DNA of 64,000 nucleotides from the NCBI GenBank assembly GCA_963778465.1, contig CAVZUK010000002.1, positions 1,116,001-1,180,000 on the forward strand. Direction: 5' to 3'. Positions 8,870-17,275 of the stretch are shown piece after piece (within the stretch, counting starts at the first letter, position 1; each line of letters begins with the position of its first letter). A program made the position numbers and the translations under genes. This DNA comes from CAVZBW01 sp963778465. Lineage in GTDB: Bacteria > Actinomycetota > Acidimicrobiia > Acidimicrobiales > RAAP-2. The notes beneath the pieces were generated by a model. That model ran no database searches, had not been told where the DNA came from, and worked only from the letters and a program-made list of their open reading frames with translations.

Positions 8870-9197
8870 CGGTCAGGGCGGAGTGTCCCTTCGCCCGCAG
8901 TGGGGACCGGACGTGGTCGTGGAAGTGGACGCACACCCCCGCGTCGCGGTTGGTGCCGAAGGTCAGCCCGTCGTCACGAAACGAGCGTCGCACCCCGACC
9001 GCGGTCCACCAGCGGTAGCCGCGGGTGACGTGGGCCCCGTCGATGTTCGATCGGGTCGTCTCGATCCGGATCAGGCCGAAGGTCGCCACGAAGCGGCCGT
9101 CGTCGGTGAGGGTGACGCCGTCCCTCCACGGGCGCAGCACGAGCGGTGCCCACAGGGGCGCGAACCGGTAGTCCACGGAGTAGGGGAAGAACTGCAT
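8823..9197 (-). CDS. Conserved hypothetical protein, 124 aa
   Basis: A soluble 124-residue protein rich in aromatic residues and beta strands (FFPYSVDYRF at the start, CVHFHDHVRSP near the end). No catalytic motif or membrane segment is recognised. The ATG at 9197 has GAAGGGAGC upstream. It is the last gene of the minus-strand acyl-CoA operon, 41 bases after the acyl-CoA synthetase, and its 3' end overlaps mftF convergently. I do not recognise its function. Confidence 0.65.
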   Translation of the reverse strand: MQFFPYSVDYRFAPLWAPLVLRPWRDGVTLTDDGRFVATFGLIRIETTRSNIDGAHVTRGYRWWTAVGVRRSFRDDGLTFGTNRDAGVCVHFHDHVRSPLRAKGHSALTVTVEDLEGLVAALTG

Positions 9198-9238
9198 GCG
9201 GCCGCTCCCTTCGGGCGCCCGGCCGGAGGGGTCCGGAC

Positions 9239-10786
9239 TCACTCGGCGTACCGGGCGACGAGATCCTGCTTGAGCACCTTGCCGGTCGAGCTGCGCGGGA
9301 GCGCCTCGACGATCTCGAGGCGCTCGGGTGTCTTCTGCCGTGACAGCCGTTGCTCGCGGCAGTGGTCGGCGACGTCTTCGAGCCCGAGGACGTCGAGGCC
9401 GTCGGCGAGCACCACGACGGCGCAACAGAGCTCGCCCCGCTCGGCGTCGGGCAGGGCGATCGCGGCGGCGTCGGCGATCGACGGATGAAGGTGCAAGACG
9501 TCCTCGACCTCCTTCGCGCTGATGTTCTCGCCCTTGCGGATGATGATGTCCTTGAGCCGTCCGGTCACCCGGAGGAACCCCGCCTCGTCGAGCGTCCCGA
9601 CGTCGCCCGTCTTGAACCAGCCGTCGAGGAAGGCGCCCTCGTTCTGGGCCGGATCGAGGTAGCCGAGAAAGGTCATCGGGCCCCGCACGACGATCTCTCC
9701 CTGCTCGCCGGGACCGAGGACGGAGCCGTCGGGCCCGACGATGGCCAGCGCGGAATCGTCGAGGGCGTGGCCGTCCGTGCGCCACGCCTCGGGAGAGTCG
9801 TCGACGCCGCAGTGTGCGACGCCCGGGCATTCGGACATGCCGTAACCGCTGATGAGCGGTACGCCGAGCACGTCTTGGACCTCCTCGTCGAGGCCCGCGG
9901 GCTTGGGGGCGCCACCGCCCACGAGGGCCCGCAGCCTCGGAAAGACCCGGTGCTCCGGGTGCTGCCGCTGGTAGGCGACGTACGCCATCCAAAAGGCCGG
10001 CCCGGAACCCGCGATGGTGACGCCGTTGCGGCTGAGCACGTCGCACGTCTTCTCCGGATGGAAGACGTCGACCAGGATGTGGCGGTAGCCGACGAGGAGG
10101 GCGCCGATCAGCAGCGAGATGCCCCCGATGTGCGTGACCGGGAAGACGAGGGTGTAGACGTCCTCGGAGGTCATGGCGAACCGAAGGTTGAGGCGATGCC
10201 CCGACGCCGTGACGGTCCGGTCGGTGTGGAGGCAGCCCTTGGGGTCGGCGGTGGTCCCGGAGGTGAAGAAGATCCACCGGATCGGGTCGTCGTCTCCGAG
10301 CGGTCCGGTCGAGGTCCACGGCGGCAGCGTCGCCGGATCCCCCTCGGGCAGGCCGCCGTCCACCACCGTCACGTCGACGGAGGGGAGGTCGGCCGTCAGG
10401 CACTTGGCGAATTGCGGGTAGTCGAAGCCGCGCCAGGTCCCCGGCACGACCAGGCGCACGGCCCCGGTCCTCTCCAAGATGAAGCGGACCTCGCGCTCGC
10501 GCAGCGCCGGGAGGAGCGGGATCTGCACCGCGCCCAGCCGGGCCAGCGCTCCGGCGAGCACCAGCGCCTCGATCGACGTCGGGAGCATCCACGCGACCGG
10601 GGTGTCGCGCCCGATCCCCATCGCGGCGAAGCCGGCGGCGACGCGCCGGCAACGGTCCCGGTACTCGCCGAACGTGATGCGCCGGTCCCGTTCGTCGATC
10701 GCCAGCGTCGCATCGGGGGACCGGGCGGCACGCCACTCGGTGAGCTCCCACAGCGGGAGGCGGTCCACCGCGGTCACTGCCGTCAC
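9239..10786 (-). CDS. Acyl-CoA synthetase / AMP-dependent ligase
   Basis: A 515-residue adenylate-forming enzyme of the ANL superfamily. The nucleotide loop FFTSGTTADPKG lies near residue 170, YGMSE near residue 300, the hinge region GWFKTGDVG near residue 395, and the C-terminal catalytic lysine in STGKVLKQ. It would activate a carboxylic acid to its CoA thioester. The GTG at 10786 overlaps the stop of the upstream enoyl-CoA hydratase (GTGA), which fixes the start. With hydratase, SDR, amidohydrolase and aldolase upstream it fits a catabolic route; the acid is unknown. Confidence 0.88.
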   Translation of the reverse strand: MTAVTAVDRLPLWELTEWRAARSPDATLAIDERDRRITFGEYRDRCRRVAAGFAAMGIGRDTPVAWMLPTSIEALVLAGALARLGAVQIPLLPALREREVRFILERTGAVRLVVPGTWRGFDYPQFAKCLTADLPSVDVTVVDGGLPEGDPATLPPWTSTGPLGDDDPIRWIFFTSGTTADPKGCLHTDRTVTASGHRLNLRFAMTSEDVYTLVFPVTHIGGISLLIGALLVGYRHILVDVFHPEKTCDVLSRNGVTIAGSGPAFWMAYVAYQRQHPEHRVFPRLRALVGGGAPKPAGLDEEVQDVLGVPLISGYGMSECPGVAHCGVDDSPEAWRTDGHALDDSALAIVGPDGSVLGPGEQGEIVVRGPMTFLGYLDPAQNEGAFLDGWFKTGDVGTLDEAGFLRVTGRLKDIIIRKGENISAKEVEDVLHLHPSIADAAAIALPDAERGELCCAVVVLADGLDVLGLEDVADHCREQRLSRQKTPERLEIVEALPRSSTGKVLKQDLVARYAE

Positions 10787-11571
10787 CGCTTGAACCGCTC
10801 CATGCTCTTCTCGAAGTCGTCCCAGGTCTGGGTCACGATCAGCCGGTCGATGTGGCGTTGCACCGTGCGGTCCTGGACGTCGGCGAACATGTCGACCGCA
10901 AGCTTGGCCAACCCGAGCACCTCGGGCTTGATCTCGATCAGCTTGCGGCAGAAGGCGTAGACGTCGTCGAGGAAGGTCTCCTCGGGAAAGATCTCCTGGA
11001 CCAGGCCCATCATGAGTGCCCTTTGGGCGTCCACGCGCTGGCCGGCCATGGCCATCCACTTGGCCCACGCCGGCCCGACCATCCGGGTCAGGCGGCTCGT
11101 GCCCCCACTCCCGGCGATGGCCCCGAGCAGGACCTCGGGGACGCCGAACTCGGCGCCCGGGGTGCAAAACCGGAAGTCGCAGGACATGCCCATCTCCACG
11201 CCCGCACCGAGGCAGATCCCCTGGACGGCCAGGACGATCGGCTTCTCGATGGCCTCGAACTCGTCGTAGAGGAGATGGTGGCTGCGGTAGTTGCGCCGGA
11301 AGTTCCACCCGGGGTGGAGGTGCTCGGTCTCGGGATTGCCCGGACGGTTGCCGCCGCGGGTCGACAGGTCGAGACCGGCGGTGAAGTAGCGACCCTTGGC
11401 GGTGATGACCATGCAGCGCAGGTCGTCGCGGTCGGCGAGCGCGTTGGCGGCCTCCCAGAACAGGCCGGTGACCGCGTGGCTGATGGCGTTGAGCTTGTCC
11501 TGGCGGTCGATGGTGACGGTGATGATCCCGTCGTCCTCGGTGATGGCCCCGTGGGGGTTGGACGTCGTCAT
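10783..11571 (-). CDS. Enoyl-CoA hydratase/isomerase family protein
   Basis: A 262-residue crotonase-fold protein. The oxyanion-hole segments are GRYFTAGLDL near residue 60 and CLGAGVEMGMSCD near residue 120, followed by the acidic GVPEVLLGAI. Enzymes of this family hydrate, isomerise or hydrolyse acyl-CoAs; position-specific acidic residues suggest a true hydratase/isomerase but do not define the substrate. It shares ATGA and GTGA overlaps with the genes on each side, so translation is coupled across the operon. Confidence 0.88.
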   Translation of the reverse strand: MTTSNPHGAITEDDGIITVTIDRQDKLNAISHAVTGLFWEAANALADRDDLRCMVITAKGRYFTAGLDLSTRGGNRPGNPETEHLHPGWNFRRNYRSHHLLYDEFEAIEKPIVLAVQGICLGAGVEMGMSCDFRFCTPGAEFGVPEVLLGAIAGSGGTSRLTRMVGPAWAKWMAMAGQRVDAQRALMMGLVQEIFPEETFLDDVYAFCRKLIEIKPEVLGLAKLAVDMFADVQDRTVQRHIDRLIVTQTWDDFEKSMERFKR

Positions 11572-12308
11572 GTGAGGGAGACACCTCCGTCGATGGTGAG
11601 AATGCTGCCGGTGACCCAGGAGCCGGCCGGGGAGGCGAGGTAGATCGCGGCCGAGGCGATGTCGTCGCGGCTCCCGACCCGGCCGAGCGGGACGTGGCGC
11701 GCCATGTCGTCGATGAACCGGGCGGTCATCCTCGAGGCGAACGGTCCGGGGGCGATCGCGTTCACCGTGACGTTTGGCGCCAGCTTGCGCGCCAGGTGCC
11801 GGGTCAGGTGGTGCAGGGCCGCCTTGGAGGTCGTGTAGCCGAAGTTGTCGAGGTCGCCCACCCGCTCGCCCGCGATGGAGCCGATGTTGATCACGCGTGC
11901 CGGATCGTCCGGCGAGGCCGTCGCCCGCAGGGCGGGCAGGAGGAAGCGGGTGAGGTGCGAGGTGCCCTTCAAGTTCACCGAGAGGGCGTCCTCCCATGCG
12001 GCCTCGTCGAACTGCTCGAAGGGCGCCAACGACGCCCTTCCGGCGTTGTTCACCAGCACGTGTAGTCCCCCGGGGTCGAGGCCGCCGACGGCATCGGCGA
12101 GGGCGCGGCACCCGGCCTCCGTCGACAGGTCCCCGACGAGCGCGGTCGCACCGAGCGCGGAGGATCGCTCCTCCAGCGCGTCCTTGTCCCGGCCGGTCAG
12201 GATCACCGAGGCGCCCGCTGCCGCAAAACCCTCGGCCAGGAGGGCGCCGATCCCCTGCGATGCGCCGGTGACGAGCACTCGCCTCCCCTCGACGGAGAAA
12301 GGATGCAT
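11568..12308 (-). CDS. SDR family oxidoreductase
   Basis: A 246-residue classical SDR with VTGASQGIG near residue 13, NNAGRAS near residue 88, the serine in NIGSIAG and YTTSK as Y-x3-K. It ends in the usual GGVSLT-like tail, so the protein is complete. It resembles FabG/3-hydroxyacyl-CoA dehydrogenase-type SDRs and could oxidise the hydroxyacyl product of the adjacent hydratase. The ATG at 12308 overlaps the previous gene's stop (TGATG). Confidence 0.87.
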   Translation of the reverse strand: MHPFSVEGRRVLVTGASQGIGALLAEGFAAAGASVILTGRDKDALEERSSALGATALVGDLSTEAGCRALADAVGGLDPGGLHVLVNNAGRASLAPFEQFDEAAWEDALSVNLKGTSHLTRFLLPALRATASPDDPARVINIGSIAGERVGDLDNFGYTTSKAALHHLTRHLARKLAPNVTVNAIAPGPFASRMTARFIDDMARHVPLGRVGSRDDIASAAIYLASPAGSWVTGSILTIDGGVSLT

Positions 12309-13564
12309 CAAGCGACGGCGGATGCGCGCGCCAGCCAGTCCGCCGGGGGACGGGGGTGCTGGTACAAGCGGCAGGCGTTTTCGTAGCAGACCTTGGCGAC
12401 AGTGGTCGGGGGGAGATGGGAGAGCTCGCCGCGGATCATGGCCTGGCAGCCCGGCCACGTGCTGTCCATGTGGGGGAAGTCGGTCTCGACCAGGACGTGC
12501 TCCTCGCCGATCAGATCCAGCATCCGGAAGCCGGCGGGGTCCTCCAGGGAGGCGAACCAGAAGTTGCGGTGCAGCAGCTCGACGGGGTCGGGGTCGTCGC
12601 TCGTCCAGACGTCGGACGCGGCGACGATCCGGTGCGCCCGGCGCAAGCGTTCGATCACCATCGGCACCCAGGACAGCCCCGCCTCCGAAAGGACGATCTT
12701 GAGTGCCGGGTGGCGGACGGGCACCTTGGAGTAGATCCAGTCGACCACGGTCTCGATCCCGCTGACCGGGAAGAGCGCGGCGATCACCTCGGGCGGCGAG
12801 GCGGTCGAGGGGTTGGAGACGCGCCCCGACGATCCGACGTGGAGGTTGACGACCGTCCCGGTGTCCGAGCAGGCCGCGAAGAAGGGGTCCCACGCTTCGT
12901 CGTAGACGCTGGGCAGGCCGAGTGCCTCGGGGTTCTCGGAGAAGCTCACGGCGTGCACCCCGCGCTCGGCGTTGCGCCGGATCTCGTCCGCCGCCACCTC
13001 GGCGTCGAGCAGCCACGGAAGCTGGCACGGGACGAACCTCTCCGGATCGGTCGCGCACCAGTCCTCGACCATCCAGTCGTTGTAGGCCCGCAGGCAGGCC
13101 AGCCCGAGCTCGGGGTCGGCGAACTTGGAGAACCGGGTGCCGGCAAAGCCCCAGATCGTGGAGGAGAAGCACAGCGACGCCCAGACGCCCGCACCGTCCA
13201 TGTCGACGAGGCGCGCCGTGCCGTCGCTGGCCGAGGGGCGGAAGTCGCTGTAGCGGCAGCGGGAGGCACCCTTCCACTCCTCGAGGACGCGGCCCGCGGC
13301 CCCGTTGGCGAAGAGGATCGGCAGGCGCCGTCCGTCGATGATCCACCATGGCACGCCCTCGTCGTCCTGCTCGACGCGAGGACCCGCGTCGGCGAACCGA
13401 GCCGGGAGGCGGCCCTCGAACAGGGTCGGGGGCTCGAGCACGTGATCGTCCACCGAGACGATCGGGGCGAAGAGCTCCTCGGGCTCGGGCTCGGGGATGA
13501 AGGTGACCGTCGAGGTCCGCTGCTGGCGAGCCTGGAGCTGGGCCAGGTTGCTCGTCCGGCTCAC
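12308..13564 (-). CDS. Amidohydrolase family protein (amidohydrolase 2 type)
   Basis: A 418-residue TIM-barrel hydrolase of the amidohydrolase-2/ACMSD-like group. The N-terminal metal region reads VSVDDHVLEPP (D-D-H in place of H-x-H). Later come NLHVGSSGR with a metal histidine near residue 245 and ETDFPHMDSTWP with the metal aspartate near residue 360. Such enzymes decarboxylate or hydrolyse ring-cleavage products. The GTG at 13564 overlaps the aldolase stop (GTGA). The reaction is not determined. Confidence 0.85.
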   Translation of the reverse strand: MSRTSNLAQLQARQQRTSTVTFIPEPEPEELFAPIVSVDDHVLEPPTLFEGRLPARFADAGPRVEQDDEGVPWWIIDGRRLPILFANGAAGRVLEEWKGASRCRYSDFRPSASDGTARLVDMDGAGVWASLCFSSTIWGFAGTRFSKFADPELGLACLRAYNDWMVEDWCATDPERFVPCQLPWLLDAEVAADEIRRNAERGVHAVSFSENPEALGLPSVYDEAWDPFFAACSDTGTVVNLHVGSSGRVSNPSTASPPEVIAALFPVSGIETVVDWIYSKVPVRHPALKIVLSEAGLSWVPMVIERLRRAHRIVAASDVWTSDDPDPVELLHRNFWFASLEDPAGFRMLDLIGEEHVLVETDFPHMDSTWPGCQAMIRGELSHLPPTTVAKVCYENACRLYQHPRPPADWLARASAVA

Positions 13565-14310
13565 GCCCCCTCCTCGATGACGCGGGGATCGAGCTGGACC
13601 TCCTGGCGGGCCATGGCCTCCCAGAGGCCCGGGTAGCCGCGCCGGTCGATGCCCCGGGCGAGCCGCTGGGACGCCTCGGCGGGCATGGCGTCCGCCCTGC
13701 CGAGCGCCTCGACGCGCCACGCCATGCGGCAGCGCCACTCGAGACTCATGCAGCGTGCGTAGGCCTGGCCCACGTCGTCGGCGACCACGAGGACCCCGTG
13801 GTGTCCGAGCAGCACGGCCTTGCGCTTCCCGAGCGACTCGACCGCACCCCGGGCCTCGTCGGCGTCGCCGACCGGCTTCCCGTACTCGTCGTGGAGCGCG
13901 ATCTCGTTGTCCACCAGCGAGGAGGTCTGGTCGTAGACGGGCGGGACCTGCTTGCGCGAGGCCCACACCGTCCCCCATTCGGGATGGTTGTGCACGGCGA
14001 CCGTGACGTCGTCACGGAACCGGTGGAGCTCCAGGTGGAGCTGGATGGCGGTGCTCACGAACCATTCGCCGTCCAACACGTTCCCGTCCTGGTCGATCCG
14101 GCAGATGTGCTCGGCCCGCAGCTCGTCCCAACGGAGGTGGAACGGGTTGACGAGCAGCGTCCCGTCGGGCTGCTTGTAGCTGATGTGCCCCCCGATGTGC
14201 TCCCGGTAGCCCTCCCGGTAGAGGGCCCTGGCCAGCACGGCCAGCTCTGCCCTGGGGCTGAGATCGGGCATGAGACGATTCGGCGTCGGCTCGAAGCGTT
14301 GGCTGGTCAT
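13561..14310 (-). CDS. Class II aldolase/adducin family protein
   Basis: A 249-residue protein with the class II aldolase fold: GGHISYK near residue 40, the zinc histidines in VHNHPEWG near residue 105 and a third in GHHGVLV near residue 170. Family members cleave or rearrange small hydroxy-carbonyl compounds. It is first in a six-gene minus-strand operon. The start at 14310 is favoured because GGGGAGG then sits at normal spacing; the ATG at 14316 abuts the ribosome site. Confidence 0.85.
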   Translation of the reverse strand: MTSQRFEPTPNRLMPDLSPRAELAVLARALYREGYREHIGGHISYKQPDGTLLVNPFHLRWDELRAEHICRIDQDGNVLDGEWFVSTAIQLHLELHRFRDDVTVAVHNHPEWGTVWASRKQVPPVYDQTSSLVDNEIALHDEYGKPVGDADEARGAVESLGKRKAVLLGHHGVLVVADDVGQAYARCMSLEWRCRMAWRVEALGRADAMPAEASQRLARGIDRRGYPGLWEAMARQEVQLDPRVIEEGA

Positions 14311-14382
14311 CCGCATCCTCCCCTTTTCGGCGGCGACACGAGCCCGTGGGGGAGCGTGCGGGTCGCCGCCCGCCGGTTATCT

Positions 14383-14392
14383 CAAGCGTTTG
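14383..14392. promoter_or_regulatory. Imperfect inverted repeat in divergent promoter region
   Basis: CAAG-CG-TTTG lies in the gap between the divergent aldolase operon and the next SDR, beside an AT-rich CATAAT stretch. It resembles in form the CAAGnnCTTG core of KstR2-like TetR operators, with one mismatch. Weak evidence. Confidence 0.25.
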
Positions 14393-14467
14393 TTCCATAA
14401 TTGCATGGCGCACCGTCCGCTGCGAGTCTGCCGTGCCCGCACGGCAGGCGTCGTAGTCTTCGACGCC

Positions 14468-15244
14468 GTGGCGGTTTCGATCGACCTGGGGGGGCGCCGA
14501 GCACTCGTGACCGGGGCGGGGCAGGGCGTCGGCCGGGGGATCGCCCTCACCCTCGCCAGGGCGGGCGCCGACGTCGTGGTCAACGATCTCGTCCACGAGC
14601 GCGCCGCCTCGGTCGTGTCGGAGATCGGGCGGGCGGAGGGAACCGCTGCGGCGCTCGCCTTCGACGTGACCGACTGGGCCGCCGTGCAAGCGGCCGTCGA
14701 GGGAGTGGGCCCGCTCGACATCGTCGTGAACAACGCCGGGAACGCCGGGCAGGCGGTGGGGCACGGGTTCGAGGAGATGAAGCCGTTCGCCGAGGAGGAG
14801 CCCTCCTCGTGGGAGCCCTTTGTGCGGGTGAACCTCTTTGGCGTCATGTACGTGACCCGCGCCGCGCTGCCCTCGATGATCCAACGGGGCTACGGGCGGA
14901 TCATCACGATCGTCTCCGACGCTTCCCGCACCGGTGAGGCGTACATGGCCGCGTACGGCGCGGCAAAGGCGGGCGCGGCGGGGGCCATGCGCAGCATCGC
15001 CCGCGAGGTGGCCCGGGCGGGCGTCACGGCCAACTGCCTGGCACTTGGCTCCATCAACCAGACGGAACGCCCGGCTGAGGTCGAGGAGGAGCAGCTGGCG
15101 TCCCTGCTGAAGCGCTACCCCATCCGTCGGCGCGGCTTGCCCTCCGACGTCGCCAACCTGACGCTGTTCCTCGCCAGCGATCTCAGCCCGTGGATCACCG
15201 GCCAGACGATCCCCGTGAACGGCGGCTATTCGTCGGCGCTGTGA
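14468..15244 (+). CDS. SDR family oxidoreductase
   Basis: A 258-residue SDR with VTGAGQGVG near residue 13, NNAGNAG near residue 88, the serine in IVSDASR and YGAAK as Y-x3-K, ending NGGYSSAL. It is complete and most like FabG-type ketoacyl reductases or hydroxyacyl dehydrogenases. The start is uncertain: the GTG at 14468 gives the best fit to family N-termini, while an in-frame ATG at 14405 adds about 21 residues with no clear role. It is transcribed away from the aldolase/amidohydrolase operon and may act in the same pathway. Confidence 0.85.
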   Translation: MAVSIDLGGRRALVTGAGQGVGRGIALTLARAGADVVVNDLVHERAASVVSEIGRAEGTAAALAFDVTDWAAVQAAVEGVGPLDIVVNNAGNAGQAVGHGFEEMKPFAEEEPSSWEPFVRVNLFGVMYVTRAALPSMIQRGYGRIITIVSDASRTGEAYMAAYGAAKAGAAGAMRSIAREVARAGVTANCLALGSINQTERPAEVEEEQLASLLKRYPIRRRGLPSDVANLTLFLASDLSPWITGQTIPVNGGYSSAL

Positions 15245-15347
15245 GGGAGCGCGGCGGCTGGCTCGGCCTCCGCCGATCACGAACCGCCGGACCGGGCACC
15301 GCGTAGGCTCGTCGCCGAGAGCGCGGTGGGGGTCGGAAGGAGGAGCA

Positions 15348-15578
15348 GTGGACCTGCAAGAGACGCTGAGCAAGGTCGCGGAGTTGGCTCACGAGGAGCT
15401 GCGGATCGTCCGGAAGCGAGCCGAGGAACGAACGCCGGCCCGGGACCACGGCCACGACTACCACGAGGCTCAAGACGCCGCCGACCGGCTTGATCACTAT
15501 GCGCACCAGCTGCGCCACCTTCACGATGCCGAGTACAAGCGCGGCTGGCGCCACCACAGCGCGCAGGACGTGCGCTGA
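15348..15578 (+). CDS. Small hypothetical protein, 76 aa
   Basis: A 76-residue, strongly charged, probably helical protein rich in His, Glu, Asp and Arg. The GTG start has a near-perfect ribosome site, GGAAGGAGG, which is the main reason to believe the gene. No signal peptide, membrane segment or known motif. The C-terminal half is histidine-rich (HYAHQLRHLHDAEYKRGWRHH), so metal binding is conceivable but unproven. I do not recognise it. Confidence 0.65.
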   Translation: MDLQETLSKVAELAHEELRIVRKRAEERTPARDHGHDYHEAQDAADRLDHYAHQLRHLHDAEYKRGWRHHSAQDVR

Positions 15579-15662
15579 GCTTTGCAGGACGCCCATCCCG
15601 ACGAGGTTCCCTGACGGCCCGGGACAAGTTCCTGGTGCCGCCTCTCGGTGCCGGCTGACCGA

Positions 15663-16265
15663 CTAGCCGCAATCGTTCCAGAGAGCCTCGGTCTCCATCT
15701 GCGCCAGCTCCGCTTGGCCGGTCTCGGTCGGGTGGATGGCGTCGAGCTGGCTCACCCAGAGCTTGTAGTGGGTGTAGAGGTGGCTGTAGTCCACCACGTG
15801 GAAGACGTGGTTCTTGCGAGCCTCCGCATACATGGCGTCGTTCAGTGCCTTGGCCACGCCGTTGCTCCGGTCCCCACCCTCGGAGCCGGCCACCAGGGAG
15901 ACGGTGACGAGGATGACGCAGTGGGCATGCTGGACCGCGTTGACCTCAGCGTCGAACTCCGATGTCCACGTCGGGTAGCCCGGCACGGCGTCGTTGGTCC
16001 CGAGCTCGATGACCCAGTCCTTGGGATGGTGCGAGCGCATGAAGGGCACCGCGTCGCCGATGGTGAGCGAGGGGTGGCCGTAGAAGGAGTAGCTCCCCGG
16101 CGCCAGGTCCGCCGCGATGGCCGGCATGGTCTCGGCCTGGGTCGAGTCGCCGACGAACTGGATGGAGGGTTTGGGCTGCGCCCCAGCCACATCGGACAAC
16201 GACCCAGCCGCGCCGGTCAGCAACAAGGTGGCGCACGCCAAGATGGCCACCACCGAACGGGTCAC
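15663..16265 (-). CDS. Secreted SGNH/GDSL-family hydrolase
   Basis: A 200-residue protein with an N-terminal signal peptide (hydrophobic VVAILACATLLLTGAAG, cleavage near an alanine around residue 29). The mature part has FVGDSTQ (block I catalytic serine), ELGTNDA (block III) and DAIHPTETG (block V Asp-x2-His), the layout of SGNH esterases acting on cell-surface or external esters. A GTG at 16265 is used. The open reading frame extends far upstream into unrelated recombinase remains, so longer starts are rejected. Confidence 0.75.
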   Translation of the reverse strand: MTRSVVAILACATLLLTGAAGSLSDVAGAQPKPSIQFVGDSTQAETMPAIAADLAPGSYSFYGHPSLTIGDAVPFMRSHHPKDWVIELGTNDAVPGYPTWTSEFDAEVNAVQHAHCVILVTVSLVAGSEGGDRSNGVAKALNDAMYAEARKNHVFHVVDYSHLYTHYKLWVSQLDAIHPTETGQAELAQMETEALWNDCG

Positions 16266-16370
16266 GGCACCCTGCCTCGTTGTCGACACTTCCGTTACAG
16301 GTGTCGGCCGCTCCCCCGGGCGGTAGCCGCCGTCGCGGGGGCTCTTCTTTGTTTGGGTGACACTAGCCCC

Positions 16371-16556
16371 GAGGTTCTTCCGAAGTAGCTCGGCCCAGGC
16401 TCGGTCCCACCCGGGGCGGCCGGCCGCGTAGACCCCCAACGCGACGGCGACCTCGGCGTGGCCCAACCGGTCCGCGACCGTGCAAGGGCTCGCGCTGGCC
16501 GCCATCAATGTCGTGCGATGGAGGGGGTCGTGGAGGCAATACCTCAGCTTGAGGCC
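16371..16556 (-). pseudogene. Tyrosine recombinase C-terminal remnant
   Basis: On the minus strand, in the frame that runs into the SGNH gene, about 60 codons read like the catalytic end of a phage-type integrase: HDPLHRTTLMAAS in place of the H-x-L-R-H box, then VADRLGHAEVAVALGVYA for the L-G-H box and the catalytic tyrosine. The arginine of the box has become leucine, there is no proper start and the rest of the enzyme is absent. It is a decayed fragment at the left edge of the lower-GC zone. Confidence 0.6.
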
Positions 16557-17275
16557 ATCCGAAATCCAGTAGGATCGAATGGCTGACTGACCAGAGGGAA
16601 CGACCAGCGAGCCCCCGTGGGACTGGGACGAAACCCTAAAGACGCAGGTCAACCGGTAATCGGCTTTCCGTCGTGGAAGACGGATTGGCCAAATTTGGAA
16701 AAGCAAAGCCAGAGGCACGGCGCTCGGCCACGCCGCGGCTAGTGATGACGTCTCCTCTGGCTTGGTGTGTGAGCTTCTGATGTCGTGACGACTAGTGGAC
16801 CGCCCGCGCCCAGACATTCTCAGTTTGTGGGCGAGCCACCGGCGTCGGGGTGCCGCCGCCCTCCTCCTGTTGAGGGCTACCTCCGACCCAACAACCGGTT
16901 CGTCGACGAGCCAGGGTCACCAAGTCCGGCGCGGGGGGCTAGTGCCAGTCGACGACCCGGTGATGACCCACGACCTCCCGCCTCGGAGGGGCCCGGGTGG
17001 GTCTTCGCTTACGACCCCTTCGAGCTGTACGCGAGGGGGGTTCTGTCCAACCCGAACAGGGTGGTGTTGCTGTTGGATGACAAAGTTCTTTTCATCTTGA
17101 CAGTCGATCTTTCGACTCACTTTTCAATTTCGTGCCGTAATTTTCCAATTCTCCCTGGTCGGGTCAGCCGGAGCCGAGCCGGCGGAGTTCGAGGTCTGGT
17201 CGTGGCCGATTTCAGATGATGACGACGGCCGGAGGCCCATCAGGCCGTGGGGAGTTTCCGGGCGGCTTTCGCCCC
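16557..17275. other. Intergenic, no gene recognised
   Basis: About 0.7 kb without a convincing gene. It includes an AT-rich patch near 17080-17155 and a short hairpin GTCGA-TCTT-TCGAC near 17103-17116. Reading frames here lack ribosome sites and recognisable domains. Probably eroded mobile DNA next to the recombinase fragment. Confidence 0.5.

Noticed and set aside
15663..16817. A 384-codon frame joining recombinase remains to the SGNH hydrolase
   Set aside because: The first half is decayed integrase and non-coding sequence; the signal peptide marks the true start near 16265.
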